A stretch of 64,000 nucleotides of DNA from an uncultured Desulfobacter sp. (lineage in GTDB: Bacteria; Desulfobacterota; Desulfobacteria; Desulfobacterales; Desulfobacteraceae). The stretch spans positions 5,508,501 through 5,572,500 of the forward strand of contig NZ_OY762614.1 of the NCBI RefSeq assembly GCF_963666145.1, in the 5' to 3' direction. A program made the position numbers and the translations under genes. Positions 34,722 through 45,600 of this stretch are shown here, in pieces (position 1 is the first letter of the stretch; each line of letters starts with the position of its first letter). Under the pieces are notes generated by a model. It ran no database searches. It was not told where the DNA came from and saw only the letters and a list, made by a program, of their open reading frames with translations.

Positions 34722-36338
34722 ATGATTGAAACCGATTTTCTGGTCATTGGCAGTGGTGTTGCCGGTTTAAGCTATGCATTGAAGGTTGCGCAGTTTGGCC
34801 GGGTAACGATTATCACTAAGAAAAAAATTAATAAGACCAATACGGCCCTGGCCCAGGGCGGTGTCGCCGCCGTATTCAGCAAAACGGACTCCTTCAGGGA
34901 GCATGTGGCGGATACCCTGGCGGCAGGGGACGGGCTTTGTGCCGAAGATGTGGTCAACATGGTCGTGACAAACGGACCGGAAAGAATTCGGGAACTGGTT
35001 GATCTCGGGGCCCACTTTAATCTGGACGGCGACGGCAAGTATGACTTTTCCCTGGGCCGGGAGGGGGGACATTCCCAGAACAGAATCATCCATGCCAAGG
35101 ATCTCACCGGCAAGGAGATTGAAGATGTCCTGGTGGCCAATGTCGAAAAACATGAAAACATCACCATTTTGGAAAATCGTGTTGCCGTTAACCTGATTAC
35201 CTATTCCACAAGCGTCCGCAGCGGTCTGGTGAGAACCCAGCATGAAAACATCTGCTGCGGGGCCTATGTGCTGGATAATGACACAGGTAAGGTGGAGGCC
35301 GTTTCCGCTAAAGTGACCCTGCTTGCCACAGGCGGCGGTTCAAAGGTTTATTTGTATACGTCAAACCCTGACACGGCCACAGGCGACGGCATTGCCATGG
35401 CATACCGGGCAGGTGCCACCGTGGCAAATATGGAGTTTGTCCAGTTCCATCCCACCTGTCTGTTCCACCCCGAAGCTAAAAATTTCCTTATTTCCGAGGC
35501 GGTTAGAGGGGAGGGCGCTTATCTCATTGATAATAAGGGTGAGCGGTTCATGGGCAAATATTCACCGGATCTGGAACTTGCCTGCCGGGATGTTGTGGCC
35601 CGGGCCATTGACAATGAATTGAAAAAAACCGGTGCGGATTCCGTGTTTCTGGATATCACCCGCAAGGATGCTGATTTTGTCCGTAAACGGTTTCCAAATA
35701 TTTATGCAAAATGTCTGGACTATGGCATTGATATCACCAAACAGCCCATCCCGGTGGTGCCGGCAGCCCATTATATGTGCGGCGGCGTCGCCACGGATCT
35801 TAACGGGCGAACCGACATCCAGTGCCTTTATGCCGTGGGGGAAACTGCCTGCACCGGCCTGCACGGTGCCAACCGCCTGGCCTCCAATTCGCTTCTCGAA
35901 GCCTTGGTCTATGCCCATAATGCCTCCCAGGCCTCATTAAGAGAGTTTGAACAGGCTGCCAAAAAATCCAAAGTTGAGCTGGCCCCCTGGGATGAGACAA
36001 ATACCCTGGACGCGGATGAAGCCATCATGGTGACACACAACTGGGATGAGATCCGGCGTCTGATGTGGAATTATGTGGGCATTGTTCGTTCGGATAAGAG
36101 ACTTCACCGTGCCTTGCGCCGCATTGAAATGATTCTTAATGAAATTGAAGAGTACTACTGGGACTTTAAAATTACGGCAGATCTAATTGAACTGCGCAAC
36201 CTTGCCAATGTGGCGGAATTGATTATTAAATCCGCATTAATGCGCAAGGAGAGCCGCGGGTTGCACTACAATTTATGGTATCCTGAAAAGGATGATGCCA
36301 ATTGTCTGACTTCAACCCTGGTCCGGAAAACTTTTTAA
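34722..36338 (+). CDS. nadB: L-aspartate oxidase
   Basis: A flavoprotein of 538 residues that oxidises L-aspartate to iminoaspartate, the first step of de novo NAD synthesis. The N-terminal Rossmann motif (IGSGVAGLSYALK) binds FAD; NTALAQGGVAAVF, a GREGGHSQNRIIHAKD segment with the substrate-site His, GAYLIDNKGERFM, and the C-terminal GLHGANRLASNSLLEALVYA are typical. In anaerobes fumarate serves as the acceptor. No nadA or nadC lies adjacent. It follows the SH3 gene by 54 bases and ends at a good hairpin terminator. Confidence 0.9.
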   Translation: MIETDFLVIGSGVAGLSYALKVAQFGRVTIITKKKINKTNTALAQGGVAAVFSKTDSFREHVADTLAAGDGLCAEDVVNMVVTNGPERIRELVDLGAHFNLDGDGKYDFSLGREGGHSQNRIIHAKDLTGKEIEDVLVANVEKHENITILENRVAVNLITYSTSVRSGLVRTQHENICCGAYVLDNDTGKVEAVSAKVTLLATGGGSKVYLYTSNPDTATGDGIAMAYRAGATVANMEFVQFHPTCLFHPEAKNFLISEAVRGEGAYLIDNKGERFMGKYSPDLELACRDVVARAIDNELKKTGADSVFLDITRKDADFVRKRFPNIYAKCLDYGIDITKQPIPVVPAAHYMCGGVATDLNGRTDIQCLYAVGETACTGLHGANRLASNSLLEALVYAHNASQASLREFEQAAKKSKVELAPWDETNTLDADEAIMVTHNWDEIRRLMWNYVGIVRSDKRLHRALRRIEMILNEIEEYYWDFKITADLIELRNLANVAELIIKSALMRKESRGLHYNLWYPEKDDANCLTSTLVRKTF

Positions 36339-36354
36339 AAAAAATTTTTGTTAA

Positions 36355-36386
36355 AGCAGTGAGTTGTCAGCTGATGACTCACTGCT
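36355..36386. terminator. Hairpin terminator after nadB
   Basis: A perfect 10-bp stem (AGCAGTGAGT with ACTCACTGCT) with a partly paired 12-base inner segment, 17 bases after the nadB stop. It lies also just past the stop of the convergent acetyltransferase gene, so it may act in both directions. Confidence 0.65.
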
Positions 36387-36411
36387 GATCTCTTGTCTTA
36401 AGGGCTTTAAT

Positions 36412-36894
36412 TTAAACGCTTATTTCAACCATTCTTTTATAAATTCCTGGGCTGGAACCGGGTATCTCTGTGGCCAAGGTGCTTTTTTTATAAAATTCCA
36501 TTTGATCTTCATCAACCCATCCAACAATGGCATAGCCATATTCATTATCCCACATGTCACTCAAACAAGAAAAAAGAAGTTGGGTGCCAATGCCCTTTTC
36601 TCTTGCTTCCAGTTTAATACCAATGGGCCCAAAATATCCTTTTGCTGTTGCATCGTAACAGGCGAATCCGATAATATTTCGGTCTTTTACACCAATAAAA
36701 CAAGAAATCGGTAATTTTGAAAAGCTTCTTTCACACTCATTGGCCCAGCTTTCATTAAATTCCTGCCGCACAAAGTCCACGACTTTGCCTTTGTCGCCGG
36801 ATAGGGGCCGGACAATTTTAAAATCGCCATTAAATTGTTCTTTTCTATACTGTTCGAACTGCAACTCATACAGTTTTATTAATAAATCCGGCAT
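36412..36894 (-). CDS. GNAT-family N-acetyltransferase
   Basis: A 160-residue GNAT protein. The IGFACYDATAKGYFGPIGIKLEAREKGIGTQLLF segment region contains the beta-4 strand and the acetyl-CoA pyrophosphate loop (REKGIGTQL, near residues 100-110). It would acetylate a small molecule or a protein amino group. The gene stands alone between nadB and a radical SAM gene, all with separate directions. The substrate is unknown. Confidence 0.75.
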   Translation of the reverse strand: MPDLLIKLYELQFEQYRKEQFNGDFKIVRPLSGDKGKVVDFVRQEFNESWANECERSFSKLPISCFIGVKDRNIIGFACYDATAKGYFGPIGIKLEAREKGIGTQLLFSCLSDMWDNEYGYAIVGWVDEDQMEFYKKSTLATEIPGSSPGIYKRMVEISV

Positions 36895-36972
36895 CGTTGC
36901 CTTCCATTTTTTGTAAGAAAGTCAGGGTAAGTTAATCAAATTGTTGACGCTTTGCTGTTGGTTATGCCTGGG

Positions 36973-37962
36973 TTATTCTGTCAAGCCTATAATCGCCGAG
37001 GCAAGCCCTGATGGATCAAGCTGGTTTAAACGCGGCATCAACAGGCCTTTGAGAGCAGGATTCGAGGGGGCGATGGCATCATAAAGCTTATGGATTCCCA
37101 GCTCCTTGCACATCCGGCAGGCCGGGGATGCTTTCCTGCATGCCTTCAATTCTTCCGGCGTTAAGGTGCAAAAATCATTGGCAACTTTTTGGCCCTGTTC
37201 ATAGGTGGCGCAGCAAAGATCCACAGAACCGTCATGGCCAATAGCAATTGTATGGTCAAGCAATTCGCATGCTTGATCGCTTAAAAAGTCCGATGTCAAC
37301 ATCAATAGTTCTTCTGGAGGAATCAGATACTCATCAAGAAGGCTGGCTGCGTTTTCACCCAAGGTTCCGTTTTTGAAGTGAAGATAGTTTTCCATCGGCA
37401 TCATGTGGGCCGGAAGGGCGTTGAACCTAAAGCCCATTTCCCGGGACAGGTTCTGCATGCTTTCCAGTTCTTCTCCCAGATTGCTGCGGTAAAGGTGATA
37501 AAAAATTTCGACATCTATGTTGTTGGGATGAATGTCCATCTGTTCCCTTAAGCCTTTCATGGCCCTCAAGACCTTGTCTATCCGTCCTTTTTTATGGGTC
37601 CGCCCGTAAGTCTCCTGGTTGGCACCGGATATCGATATCCGCCAGTTTGTCGGGCCGGCAGCGACAATTGACGAAAAATCGATGTTACAGTTCATATTGC
37701 TGGAAATGATGCAAGGCCAGTCCCGGTGACGTACATCGTCGATCAGATGCGGCAGTTGGGGATGCAACAAAGGCTCCCCCCAGTTAAACAGACATATGGA
37801 AACCTCTTGATCCAAGTATGCCTGATCTATCTTGTCCAGAATTTGATTGAAACGTGCCCGTTCCATTAGGCCTTCTGGTCGGCCTGTATGTTTGAGTGAG
37901 CCCACAGGACATGATGGGCAGCGTAAGTTACATGAACCGACAACATCAATATAATAATACAC
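36973..37962 (-). CDS. Radical SAM protein with SPASM-like C-terminus
   Basis: The protein starts directly with the cluster motif CNLRCPSC (CX3CX2C, residues 11-18), so the radical SAM barrel begins at once. A GEPLLHPQL segment follows, the family's GxP-type SAM-binding region. The C-terminal 80 residues hold CCATYEQG and a CRKASPACRMC block, typical of SPASM domains with auxiliary Fe-S clusters. These enzymes modify peptides or proteins or act in cofactor synthesis. No peptide precursor gene was found beside it, so its substrate is unknown. Confidence 0.8.
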   Translation of the reverse strand: MYYYIDVVGSCNLRCPSCPVGSLKHTGRPEGLMERARFNQILDKIDQAYLDQEVSICLFNWGEPLLHPQLPHLIDDVRHRDWPCIISSNMNCNIDFSSIVAAGPTNWRISISGANQETYGRTHKKGRIDKVLRAMKGLREQMDIHPNNIDVEIFYHLYRSNLGEELESMQNLSREMGFRFNALPAHMMPMENYLHFKNGTLGENAASLLDEYLIPPEELLMLTSDFLSDQACELLDHTIAIGHDGSVDLCCATYEQGQKVANDFCTLTPEELKACRKASPACRMCKELGIHKLYDAIAPSNPALKGLLMPRLNQLDPSGLASAIIGLTE

Positions 37963-38361
37963 GATAGATGATAATCTCCTCTGGACTTTTTTACGGATTC
38001 ATCAAATCTTACAAAAAAAGCGTCTGTCTTGAGCAATGAATTGAGTCTATCCCACAGTTGTTGGGAATGCAAATTTTATAACGCGTTTGTCCTAAAATAT
38101 TGGATGCGTGGCTAGACAGGATTATTTTCATCAACAGCACGGTCAAAAGATGCATGCCAATACTGACCGATTATCCAGGAGGGCTTGGGTTTGTCGGCTG
38201 CGAATTTATCCTTGCGAAACAAATATGAATTGATTATAGTTTTAAAACTTAAACATATATCCGCGAAGTTATTTTGGACTATCCCAAAGCCTTAGGTTTG
38301 ATAAACGGGACAGACTCCACTGCCGTGACGTTCACAGTAACCCATTGCCATGTGAGGGAAT
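37963..38361. other. Intergenic region between divergent genes
   Basis: A 399-base region between the divergently read radical SAM gene (minus) and the DUF697-like gene (plus). Short open frames within it lack a ribosome site. A GTGACGTTCAC near-palindrome lies about 35 bases before the plus-strand start. No RNA gene or strong hairpin is recognised. Confidence 0.35.
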
Positions 38362-38901
38362 ATGACCGAAAAAACGCAGGAAAAAGAAGAGCAAAAAAAC
38401 ACCGAAGTCCCCATGCCGATTGATCCGGCATCGGAAGAAATCACCAAACTGATTCGCAGGCGTGCCAACTATGCTGCCGGCGTTGGCCTGCTGGGATTAC
38501 CTTTTATTAATTTTGCCGGTGTTACCGTCATTCAAGTCGGGCTGGTGAAAAGCCTTTGCGCCAAGTATGACAAAACATTCAGCGAAACTGCCGCGAAAAA
38601 TATCATCTCCGGCCTGCTTTCCAGCGGCGCCGTTACCTTGGCATCTCCAGCGGCCCAAGGCGTTGCCATCGTCATTCCCCTGGTGGGGCTTCCGCTGGCC
38701 GTCGCCACAACACCGGTATTGAACGGAATAAGCACCTACGCACTAGGGCATGTGTTTGCCACGCATTTTGCCCAAGGCGGATCGCTTGTCGGGACGGCAG
38801 CCGGAGAACTGTCGGGCAGCTTTAAGTCTGCTGTTCAGGTTGCCAGGCAAAAAATGGCAAACCTGATCGCCGGAAAACAGGGTGCATCTGAAACAGCATA
38901 G
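38362..38901 (+). CDS. DUF697-like membrane protein
   Basis: A 179-residue protein with a charged N-terminal part, about three hydrophobic segments (RRANYAAGVGLLGLPFI, then IISGLLSSGAVTLAS and GVAIVIPLVGLPLAVATTP) and an ISTYALGHVFATHFAQGG segment. This pattern is close to DUF697/YcjF family proteins, which are membrane proteins of unknown function often linked to dynamin-like or stress genes. No partner gene is adjacent. The start follows a GTGAGGG site at normal distance. Confidence 0.7.
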   Translation: MTEKTQEKEEQKNTEVPMPIDPASEEITKLIRRRANYAAGVGLLGLPFINFAGVTVIQVGLVKSLCAKYDKTFSETAAKNIISGLLSSGAVTLASPAAQGVAIVIPLVGLPLAVATTPVLNGISTYALGHVFATHFAQGGSLVGTAAGELSGSFKSAVQVARQKMANLIAGKQGASETA

Positions 38902-39029
38902 ATCTGTATTTTGTAACCTGGCTGTTTTTAATTCGATCCGAAATTTAAATTAGACCTGATTTCTTAGCAAACCGGACCTATGTCTGGTATTACTGAGATA
39001 TTTCGCTTATTCTTGGGTAAACCAAACCA

Positions 39030-42000
39030 ATGACTTCCTGTGTTGACGAAATGACATCCACGTTTCTGTCCAAAATTTCATTTCTGGAACAGTTTTGCGC
39101 CTGTGTGGCAAAATACCCGGACCGGCCTGCGGTCAGGGATGACCGCCAACAATTAACCTTTAAGGAGTTGGATTGCCGTTCGTGCTTCGTCGCAGAGCGT
39201 CTCAGATCTTTGGGTCTGGGGGAAAGCACCATTCCTGAAAATTACGACATTGATTATCCGGAAAAAGCAGCGGTGTCCCCTTGGGTTATAGTATTGACCG
39301 GCAGAACCGTTGATGCGGCCTTGGGCATTCTTTCGGTGCTTAGGGCAGGGGGGGCCTATATCTGCGTACCTTCAGACGCGCCCGAAGCCTATGTCCGTCA
39401 GATTGCCAAGACCTGTCAGGTGACGGCGATACTGACCTCCGGCCCCGGTCATAAAGGCGTCGAGAATGTTCCCTGTATTGACCTGACCGACCTGATCGAT
39501 CCGGGACTTTACAGCGGCGCATTATCAGACGCCTTTGACGCTTCAAATCGGTTTATCCCCCATCCTCGGGATATGGCCACCGCCATATTTACCTCCGGCT
39601 CAACCGGGCGGCCCAAGGGGGCGGTACTTGAGCACCGAGCCATCTCTTCCATGCTGGCCTGGCAGAAATCATATATGGATCTTCCCCCCGGGTCACACAC
39701 CGCGGCGTTTGCGCCCTTGGGATTTATTGCGGCGCCCTGGGAGCTGTTCTACCCTTTGGCCTCGGGCATGACTCTGCATATCTTAAGTGAAACGGTCCGG
39801 CGGGACCCCTTGGCCATGGAAGCCTATTTCGAGCGCCATAATATCCGGTACGTTTTTCTCTCTCCGGATATGGCAGAGATGTTCAGCCACAACTGCAGCG
39901 GACAGTCATTGAAGTACGTCCGGGTAGCCGGCGGTCCCCTGCGCTCTTGTTCCCGCACCCCCTATGAAATTTTGTATTCCCTTGGCATGTCTGAAAATGG
40001 TGGTTCCGTCACTTTTTTATCCATTCAGAGGGCATATGAATCCAATATTCCCCTGGGCGGCGCTTTCGGTCCTTCCCGGATCTATCTTGTGGATGATCAA
40101 AACAATATAGTTTCGCCGGGTGAAATAGGGACAATGGCAATCAGTTCCCCGTCCCTGGCCAGAGGCTATCTGGGGATGCCCGAAAGAACCCGCGATTGTT
40201 TCATCGTCAATCCCTATACCGATGTCCGGCCTTCGGTGTTTACGCCTTCTGGGGAAGAAGCACGCATGGATCGTTCAGCCTACAACCGTCTTTATCTGTC
40301 CGGAGATCTTGCCCGTCTGGATGTAAACGGAATGCTGGTCCATTGCGGGCGCAGGGATTTTGTTGTCAAGATTCGGGGCATGCGGGTGGATCCCGGCCAT
40401 GTGGAAGCGGTATTGGCCGGCTGCGAGGGTGTACGAGAATGTGTGGCTGCTGCCCAAAAAACATCGGATAACGGGGTGGTTTTGTGCGCCTGGACCGCCG
40501 GAGATAACCTTGATGCCCAGGTTTTAAAAGAACGGCTGGCAACCCTTGTGCCGGCATATATGGTACCGGACCGGATTAAAATTATGCACGCCCTGCCCAG
40601 GGGCGTTCACGGCAAAATTGAACGCTCCATGCTTCCTGAAATTCCGGTGGAAAACATAGCCTCCGAGGGCTATGCTGATCCAAAGGATCTTATGCACATC
40701 CATAATCCCCGCCTGGATCGTCTGTGTGAAATTTTCGCAAAAAAACTACAGGTTCCCAGCGTAGCCCCGTTGGATAATTTTTTTGCCCTGGGAGGAGATT
40801 CCCTGAAGCTTGCAGGTCTGCAGCTCATGCTGCGCAGCGAATTCTCAGTGGATCTCTCCTATGGAGAAATTTTTCGCAGGCCGTGGCCGTCGGCAGTTTT
40901 TGAGATGATGGAACTGGCCGGAGATGCGGCAGACGTATCGCAAATTCCGGCCTCCCCGCCCCGGGACCTATACCCATTGACCATGCCCATGCGGCAGATG
41001 TACCTGCTGTGGCGACTGGGCCAGGATCCAAGGGCATACGAAGTTGATACCTGCATGATGGTGGAAGGGGATGTTGACAATCAAGGTCTGGAAGCGGCCT
41101 TTGCCCGACTGGTTGAGCTGGAGCCCCTCCTGCGTTCCAGGTTCGTTGAGAATAACGGTGAGCCGGGCTGGGTGATCGACGATACCGTAACCTATGATTT
41201 TGTAAGACACCGTGCGAAAGATCCGGAACAGGCCCGTCTGCTGTGGGAGAACCTCAGCCTTGCCCGTCCGGCCATAGATCTGTCCCGCGCGCCTCTTTTT
41301 TATGTGGTTTGTATCGAAATCAATCCCCGGTGCAGTTTTCTGGGGCTGACAACCCATCATATCCTTGTGGATGCGGCTTCGTCCCGTCTGCTGATGGATG
41401 CCTGGTGGGACTTGTACACGGCTGGAGAAATCCATGATCCCGGCGAGGGTCAGACCGTCCCCATGACGGACTATGTCCTTTGGGACCATGTCCGGCAGGA
41501 CAGCCGGGGGCTTAAGACGGCAGAAAATTTCTGGCAAAAACAGTTGCTCCCTCTTCCTTCTCCGCTAAATCTCTCCGGCGCGGCATCCCCCAGGCCCCTT
41601 GCCCTGACACAAGGCCGTTCCGTAGCCCGTGTCGTCTTGGGGAAAGCGGACCGAAACGCCTTGGCAATACTGGCCGATCGTTACAGGGTGACGGCATTCC
41701 AGATACTGCTGGCGGTCTGGTCTGCATTTATTTCCCGCCAGGCAGCTGTTACAGAAGGGTTTGACAAAATCGTGATGGGCGTGCCTTTTGCCGGAAGGGA
41801 CCATCCGGCACTCCAGTTTTGCAAAGGCATGTTCGTAAGGACATTGCCCCTGGTTTTTCGGCCGACGCCGGACGGGGTACAGCCATTTTCTGATTGGCTT
41901 CTTGAGGTTCGGGAAAGTTTTTTGGATGCCTGGGAACACCAGGCCTGTCCCCTTGAACGGATTGTTAAGGTGGTGAATCCCCCCCGGATTCAGGGGCGCA

Positions 42001-42638
42001 ATCCCATGTTCGACGTGATGATCAACCGGCTTCCCCAGCCCCGGCCCTTCCCGGAATGCAAAGGAAATGACCAGGACGTCCGCGCCAGGATCGTGCCTGG
42101 ATTCAATCGTCCCACGGCCATGTTCGACATGATCCTGGAGATCCGGGAGGGCAGGGATCAAATTTTTCTGGAACTGACCTATGCCCGGGACCTGTTTGCA
42201 TCTGATCTGATGGCGGTTTGGGCTGAATCCCTGGCATCAATTGTCCGAATGGTTTGCGCTGATCCCGACACCACTCTAAAGCAGTTGCCCTGGCCTTCAG
42301 GCCGAATTGAACCTGAAATAAAACCGGCAGGAATGGATAAGACCCCGAACGTCCCTAAGTCTGCCTCTGATGGGACCAGTGCCGGCGATGATATGGCCGT
42401 CCAGGCACTGGTCACTGCCTGGCAAATGGTTTTGGGGGTCTCCACGGCCGGGCCGGATGACGATTTTTTTGAGTTGGGGGGGGATTCCATCACTGCCATG
42501 CGCCTGGAAGCGGAACTTTTTAAAGCCGGGTGGTATCTGCCCGCCACTGCAATCTATGAACTGGCCCGACTGGGTGAATTAATGCCGATGATAGAATCTG
42601 CGGAGATTTTTGACGACGAGGAAGATGAGTTTGTCTGA
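39030..42638 (+). CDS. Nonribosomal peptide synthetase, A-T-C-T (starter and second module)
   Basis: A 1202-residue synthetase. Domains: adenylation (about 30-545, A3 motif FTSGSTGRPKGA near 187), carrier (GGDSLKLAG near 590), condensation (about 655-1085, HHILVDA near 777) and a second carrier (GGDSITAMR near 1151). There is no condensation domain before the first A, so it starts the chain. In the A domain the place of the core Asp that binds the alpha-amino group is Ile (GFIAAPWELF) and the A5 motif reads GMSEN rather than YGPTE, so a carboxylic acid without an alpha-amino group is likely. The second module has C and T but no A. The C motif has Ala for the usual Gly. The start is unsure, since an ATG 21 bases later is also possible. 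Confidence 0.9.
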   Translation: MTSCVDEMTSTFLSKISFLEQFCACVAKYPDRPAVRDDRQQLTFKELDCRSCFVAERLRSLGLGESTIPENYDIDYPEKAAVSPWVIVLTGRTVDAALGILSVLRAGGAYICVPSDAPEAYVRQIAKTCQVTAILTSGPGHKGVENVPCIDLTDLIDPGLYSGALSDAFDASNRFIPHPRDMATAIFTSGSTGRPKGAVLEHRAISSMLAWQKSYMDLPPGSHTAAFAPLGFIAAPWELFYPLASGMTLHILSETVRRDPLAMEAYFERHNIRYVFLSPDMAEMFSHNCSGQSLKYVRVAGGPLRSCSRTPYEILYSLGMSENGGSVTFLSIQRAYESNIPLGGAFGPSRIYLVDDQNNIVSPGEIGTMAISSPSLARGYLGMPERTRDCFIVNPYTDVRPSVFTPSGEEARMDRSAYNRLYLSGDLARLDVNGMLVHCGRRDFVVKIRGMRVDPGHVEAVLAGCEGVRECVAAAQKTSDNGVVLCAWTAGDNLDAQVLKERLATLVPAYMVPDRIKIMHALPRGVHGKIERSMLPEIPVENIASEGYADPKDLMHIHNPRLDRLCEIFAKKLQVPSVAPLDNFFALGGDSLKLAGLQLMLRSEFSVDLSYGEIFRRPWPSAVFEMMELAGDAADVSQIPASPPRDLYPLTMPMRQMYLLWRLGQDPRAYEVDTCMMVEGDVDNQGLEAAFARLVELEPLLRSRFVENNGEPGWVIDDTVTYDFVRHRAKDPEQARLLWENLSLARPAIDLSRAPLFYVVCIEINPRCSFLGLTTHHILVDAASSRLLMDAWWDLYTAGEIHDPGEGQTVPMTDYVLWDHVRQDSRGLKTAENFWQKQLLPLPSPLNLSGAASPRPLALTQGRSVARVVLGKADRNALAILADRYRVTAFQILLAVWSAFISRQAAVTEGFDKIVMGVPFAGRDHPALQFCKGMFVRTLPLVFRPTPDGVQPFSDWLLEVRESFLDAWEHQACPLERIVKVVNPPRIQGRNPMFDVMINRLPQPRPFPECKGNDQDVRARIVPGFNRPTAMFDMILEIREGRDQIFLELTYARDLFASDLMAVWAESLASIVRMVCADPDTTLKQLPWPSGRIEPEIKPAGMDKTPNVPKSASDGTSAGDDMAVQALVTAWQMVLGVSTAGPDDDFFELGGDSITAMRLEAELFKAGWYLPATAIYELARLGELMPMIESAEIFDDEEDEFV

Positions 42639-45600
42639 TATCTACGGACGCCTTCCCCTGACCCCCATGCAGGAGGGGATGATTTTTGACTCCATCGCTT
42701 CTAAGCAGTCCGCAGCATCAAGACACAAATCAGGTCCCCGTTACCTGTCAGTGATTCATTTCAGGCTTCCCCAACCCTGGGATTCTGATGAACTTCATCA
42801 GCGCTGGTATGGTCTGGCCAAGATCCATCCTGCCCTGCGCACCCGGTTTTTTATGGATGATGACGGGCGCTTGACCCAGGCCTTTCCCAAAGACCATCTG
42901 CCCGGATTCAACATTAAAAATATCTCCGGCCCCTGCGCTGAAAATCAGGAACAGGCCATTGAACATTATCTTGAAGCGGTTCGCATCGAAGGAATAGATC
43001 CGTTTACCGGGCCCCTGTGCCGTCTGGTCCTGTTTGACAGGAGAGGGCTGGAAACAGAGATTCGGGATATCGGGTTTATATTCCACCATGCCGTGCTGGA
43101 CGGTTGGAGCCTGTCCATCCTGATGAAACAGCTTCTGGCCCTGGAGAACCCCGTGGGCAAATGGGTGCCCTTCAGCCGGTACCTCCGGTTTTTAGCAAAA
43201 CGGGATATTCATTCGGATCTTGCCTATTGGCATGCCAGACTTGAAGGCGTTCAAGCGGACTGCCGGCTTCCCGGCCCGAACCCCATTGCGGATCAAGCAG
43301 CGGACAGCACACGCTTGATCCCTGAACACCACAGGTTTTCGCTGCGGCAGAGCACTGCACTCTATGGTCTGGCCCGTCAGTTGCGCATCTCCCCGGGGCG
43401 TCTGCTTCACGCATTGTGGGCCGTGCTGTTGTGTCGGTATAATGATGGACGGACCGTGTTCGGTAATGTGATTACCGGCCGTATGGGAACGGTGCCTGGA
43501 GTGATGGAGATGGTGGGGATGTGTGTCAACACCATTCCAGCCAGTTTGGAGCTGCCCGAAGAAAAAATTTTTTCCGCCTGGATCAGGGAATGGAATACCC
43601 AGGTCTCCGAGGATGAGCGCCATGGATTTGTCTCACCCACCGCGTTGAACAAAATGATCCCCCATTATGCAGATTCTCTTTTTGTGGTTGATCCTGGAAG
43701 TCCGGCCGACGGTCCAGAATGGGTCCGGGGATATGGCGAGGCTGTGGCAGGCTTTGCTGCCGGCTTTGAATTGGCAGGGACGGTTCAGGCCTGTTTTTCC
43801 TATGATTCCCAAAAATACACGTCGCGGGCTGTGGCGCGTACAGCTGTCCATTTTTGCAACATCCTGGCCGCTGTTATCGAGAACCCGGATATTGCCTTAA
43901 AAGATATATCTTTTCTTCCGGATGAGGAAAGCGCCCTGCTGTTGGACTGCGATCCGTCGTTGCCGACAGCCGGCAACACCCTGATAATGCTTTGGCAAAA
44001 CGCGGCTGCAGCCCATTTAGAGAAAATCGCCTTGGTTTGCGGCAGCACCCGCATGACCTACCAGGAGCTGGCGGAACGTGTGGATTCGCTGGCTGAAGTC
44101 CTGATTTATCGGGGCCTTGGGCCGGGTAATCGGGTGGCCTTAAAGCTAAATCGATCCCACCGCATCGTTATTGCTGTCCTGGCCATACTTAAAGCGGGAG
44201 CCGCCTACCTGCCCCTTGCCCCGGAATGGCCGGACGACCGGATTCGGCAGGTCCTGGCGGATACCCGACCGGACCTGGTGCTGGATGAAGCATCCTTTGA
44301 CCGGTTCACTCATGTGCAGATTCCCAGGCGTAATGAACGGGTAAACCGAGCTGTTTTGCCGGAAGATCCGGCCTATATCATCATGACCTCCGGGACCACA
44401 GGACGCCCCAAGGGGGTCGTCGTGGAACACCGGAATGCCGTGGCGTTCTGCACCTGGGCCATGGACCGGTATCAATGGGGGCCGGACAGGCGTGCCGCCA
44501 TTCAGACCGAGTTCGCCTATGATGTTGCTATTTGGGGGCTTTATCCGGCCCTGTTCAGCGGGGCAACGGTCCATATCCTGGAAGAAAAGATCCGGCATAC
44601 CCTGCATCGGATAAGGGATTACCTGATTGAGCGGTGTATTACCCACATGGACCTGCCCGTTGCCATGGCCGAGGAGTTCATGGACAGGTTTCCCGGCAGC
44701 AAGGCTCCGCCTTCCCTGCGCTTTTTGGCAACCGGCGGGGATGCCCTTGGCCGCTATACCCGTGTGCCTTACACGGTTGTCAACGAGTACGGCCCCACTG
44801 AATGTACCGTGACCTGTACGTCATTTACCCTGTCCAGGGACTTAACCGCCATCCCCATCGGCAAACCCCTTCCCGGGATGCGAGCCCACATTCTGGACCG
44901 GATGGACCGGCTTGCCCCATTGGGCGTGTCTGGAGAACTTTGTTTTTCAGGGATTCAAGTGGCCCGGGGATATCTGGGGGACGATCTGCTTACCTCAGAA
45001 AAATTTATAGATAACCCTTTTTTTGATCCGAACCGTGACCGCTCTGAGCACCAACGGCTTTACCGTACCGGTGACCGGGCCTGCTGGCAGGAAACACCGG
45101 ATGGTGATCGGGGGGATTTGGTTTTCCTGGGCCGGATAGACAAACAGGTCAAAGTAAGGGGATTTAGGGTTGAACTCGGGGAAATTGAAAGCGTGCTTCA
45201 GTCCTATACGGGGATCAACAGGGCTGTGGCAGCCTTGCACACGCCGACATCCGGAGGTGAGAAGCGATTGACCGCATGGGTGGTCTGTCCCTCCCAGACG
45301 TTTTGTAACGAGGATATTCTTGGTTTTCTTTCGGAAAAATTACCGGCGCATATGATCCCTGCGCTCATTCGGATAGACGCGCTGCCCCTGACCCCGGGCG
45401 GCAAGATAGACCTTCGCTCTCTTCCTGAACCGGATGGCAGGACCAAAGAGATTCCTGTTGCAGCTCCTGATACCCCGGCCGAAAAGGTTCTTTTGGCTGT
45501 CCTGGCGGATCTGCTGTCTGGAATGGCGGTCAATGTATTGCAAAGCTTTTTGGCAGCGGGCGGGGATTCCATCAACGCCATCCGTCTGGCCGCCCGCCTG

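Noticed and set aside
37866..38072. Small minus-strand frame before the radical SAM gene
   Set aside because: No ribosome site, no conserved pattern, and it overlaps the radical SAM start.
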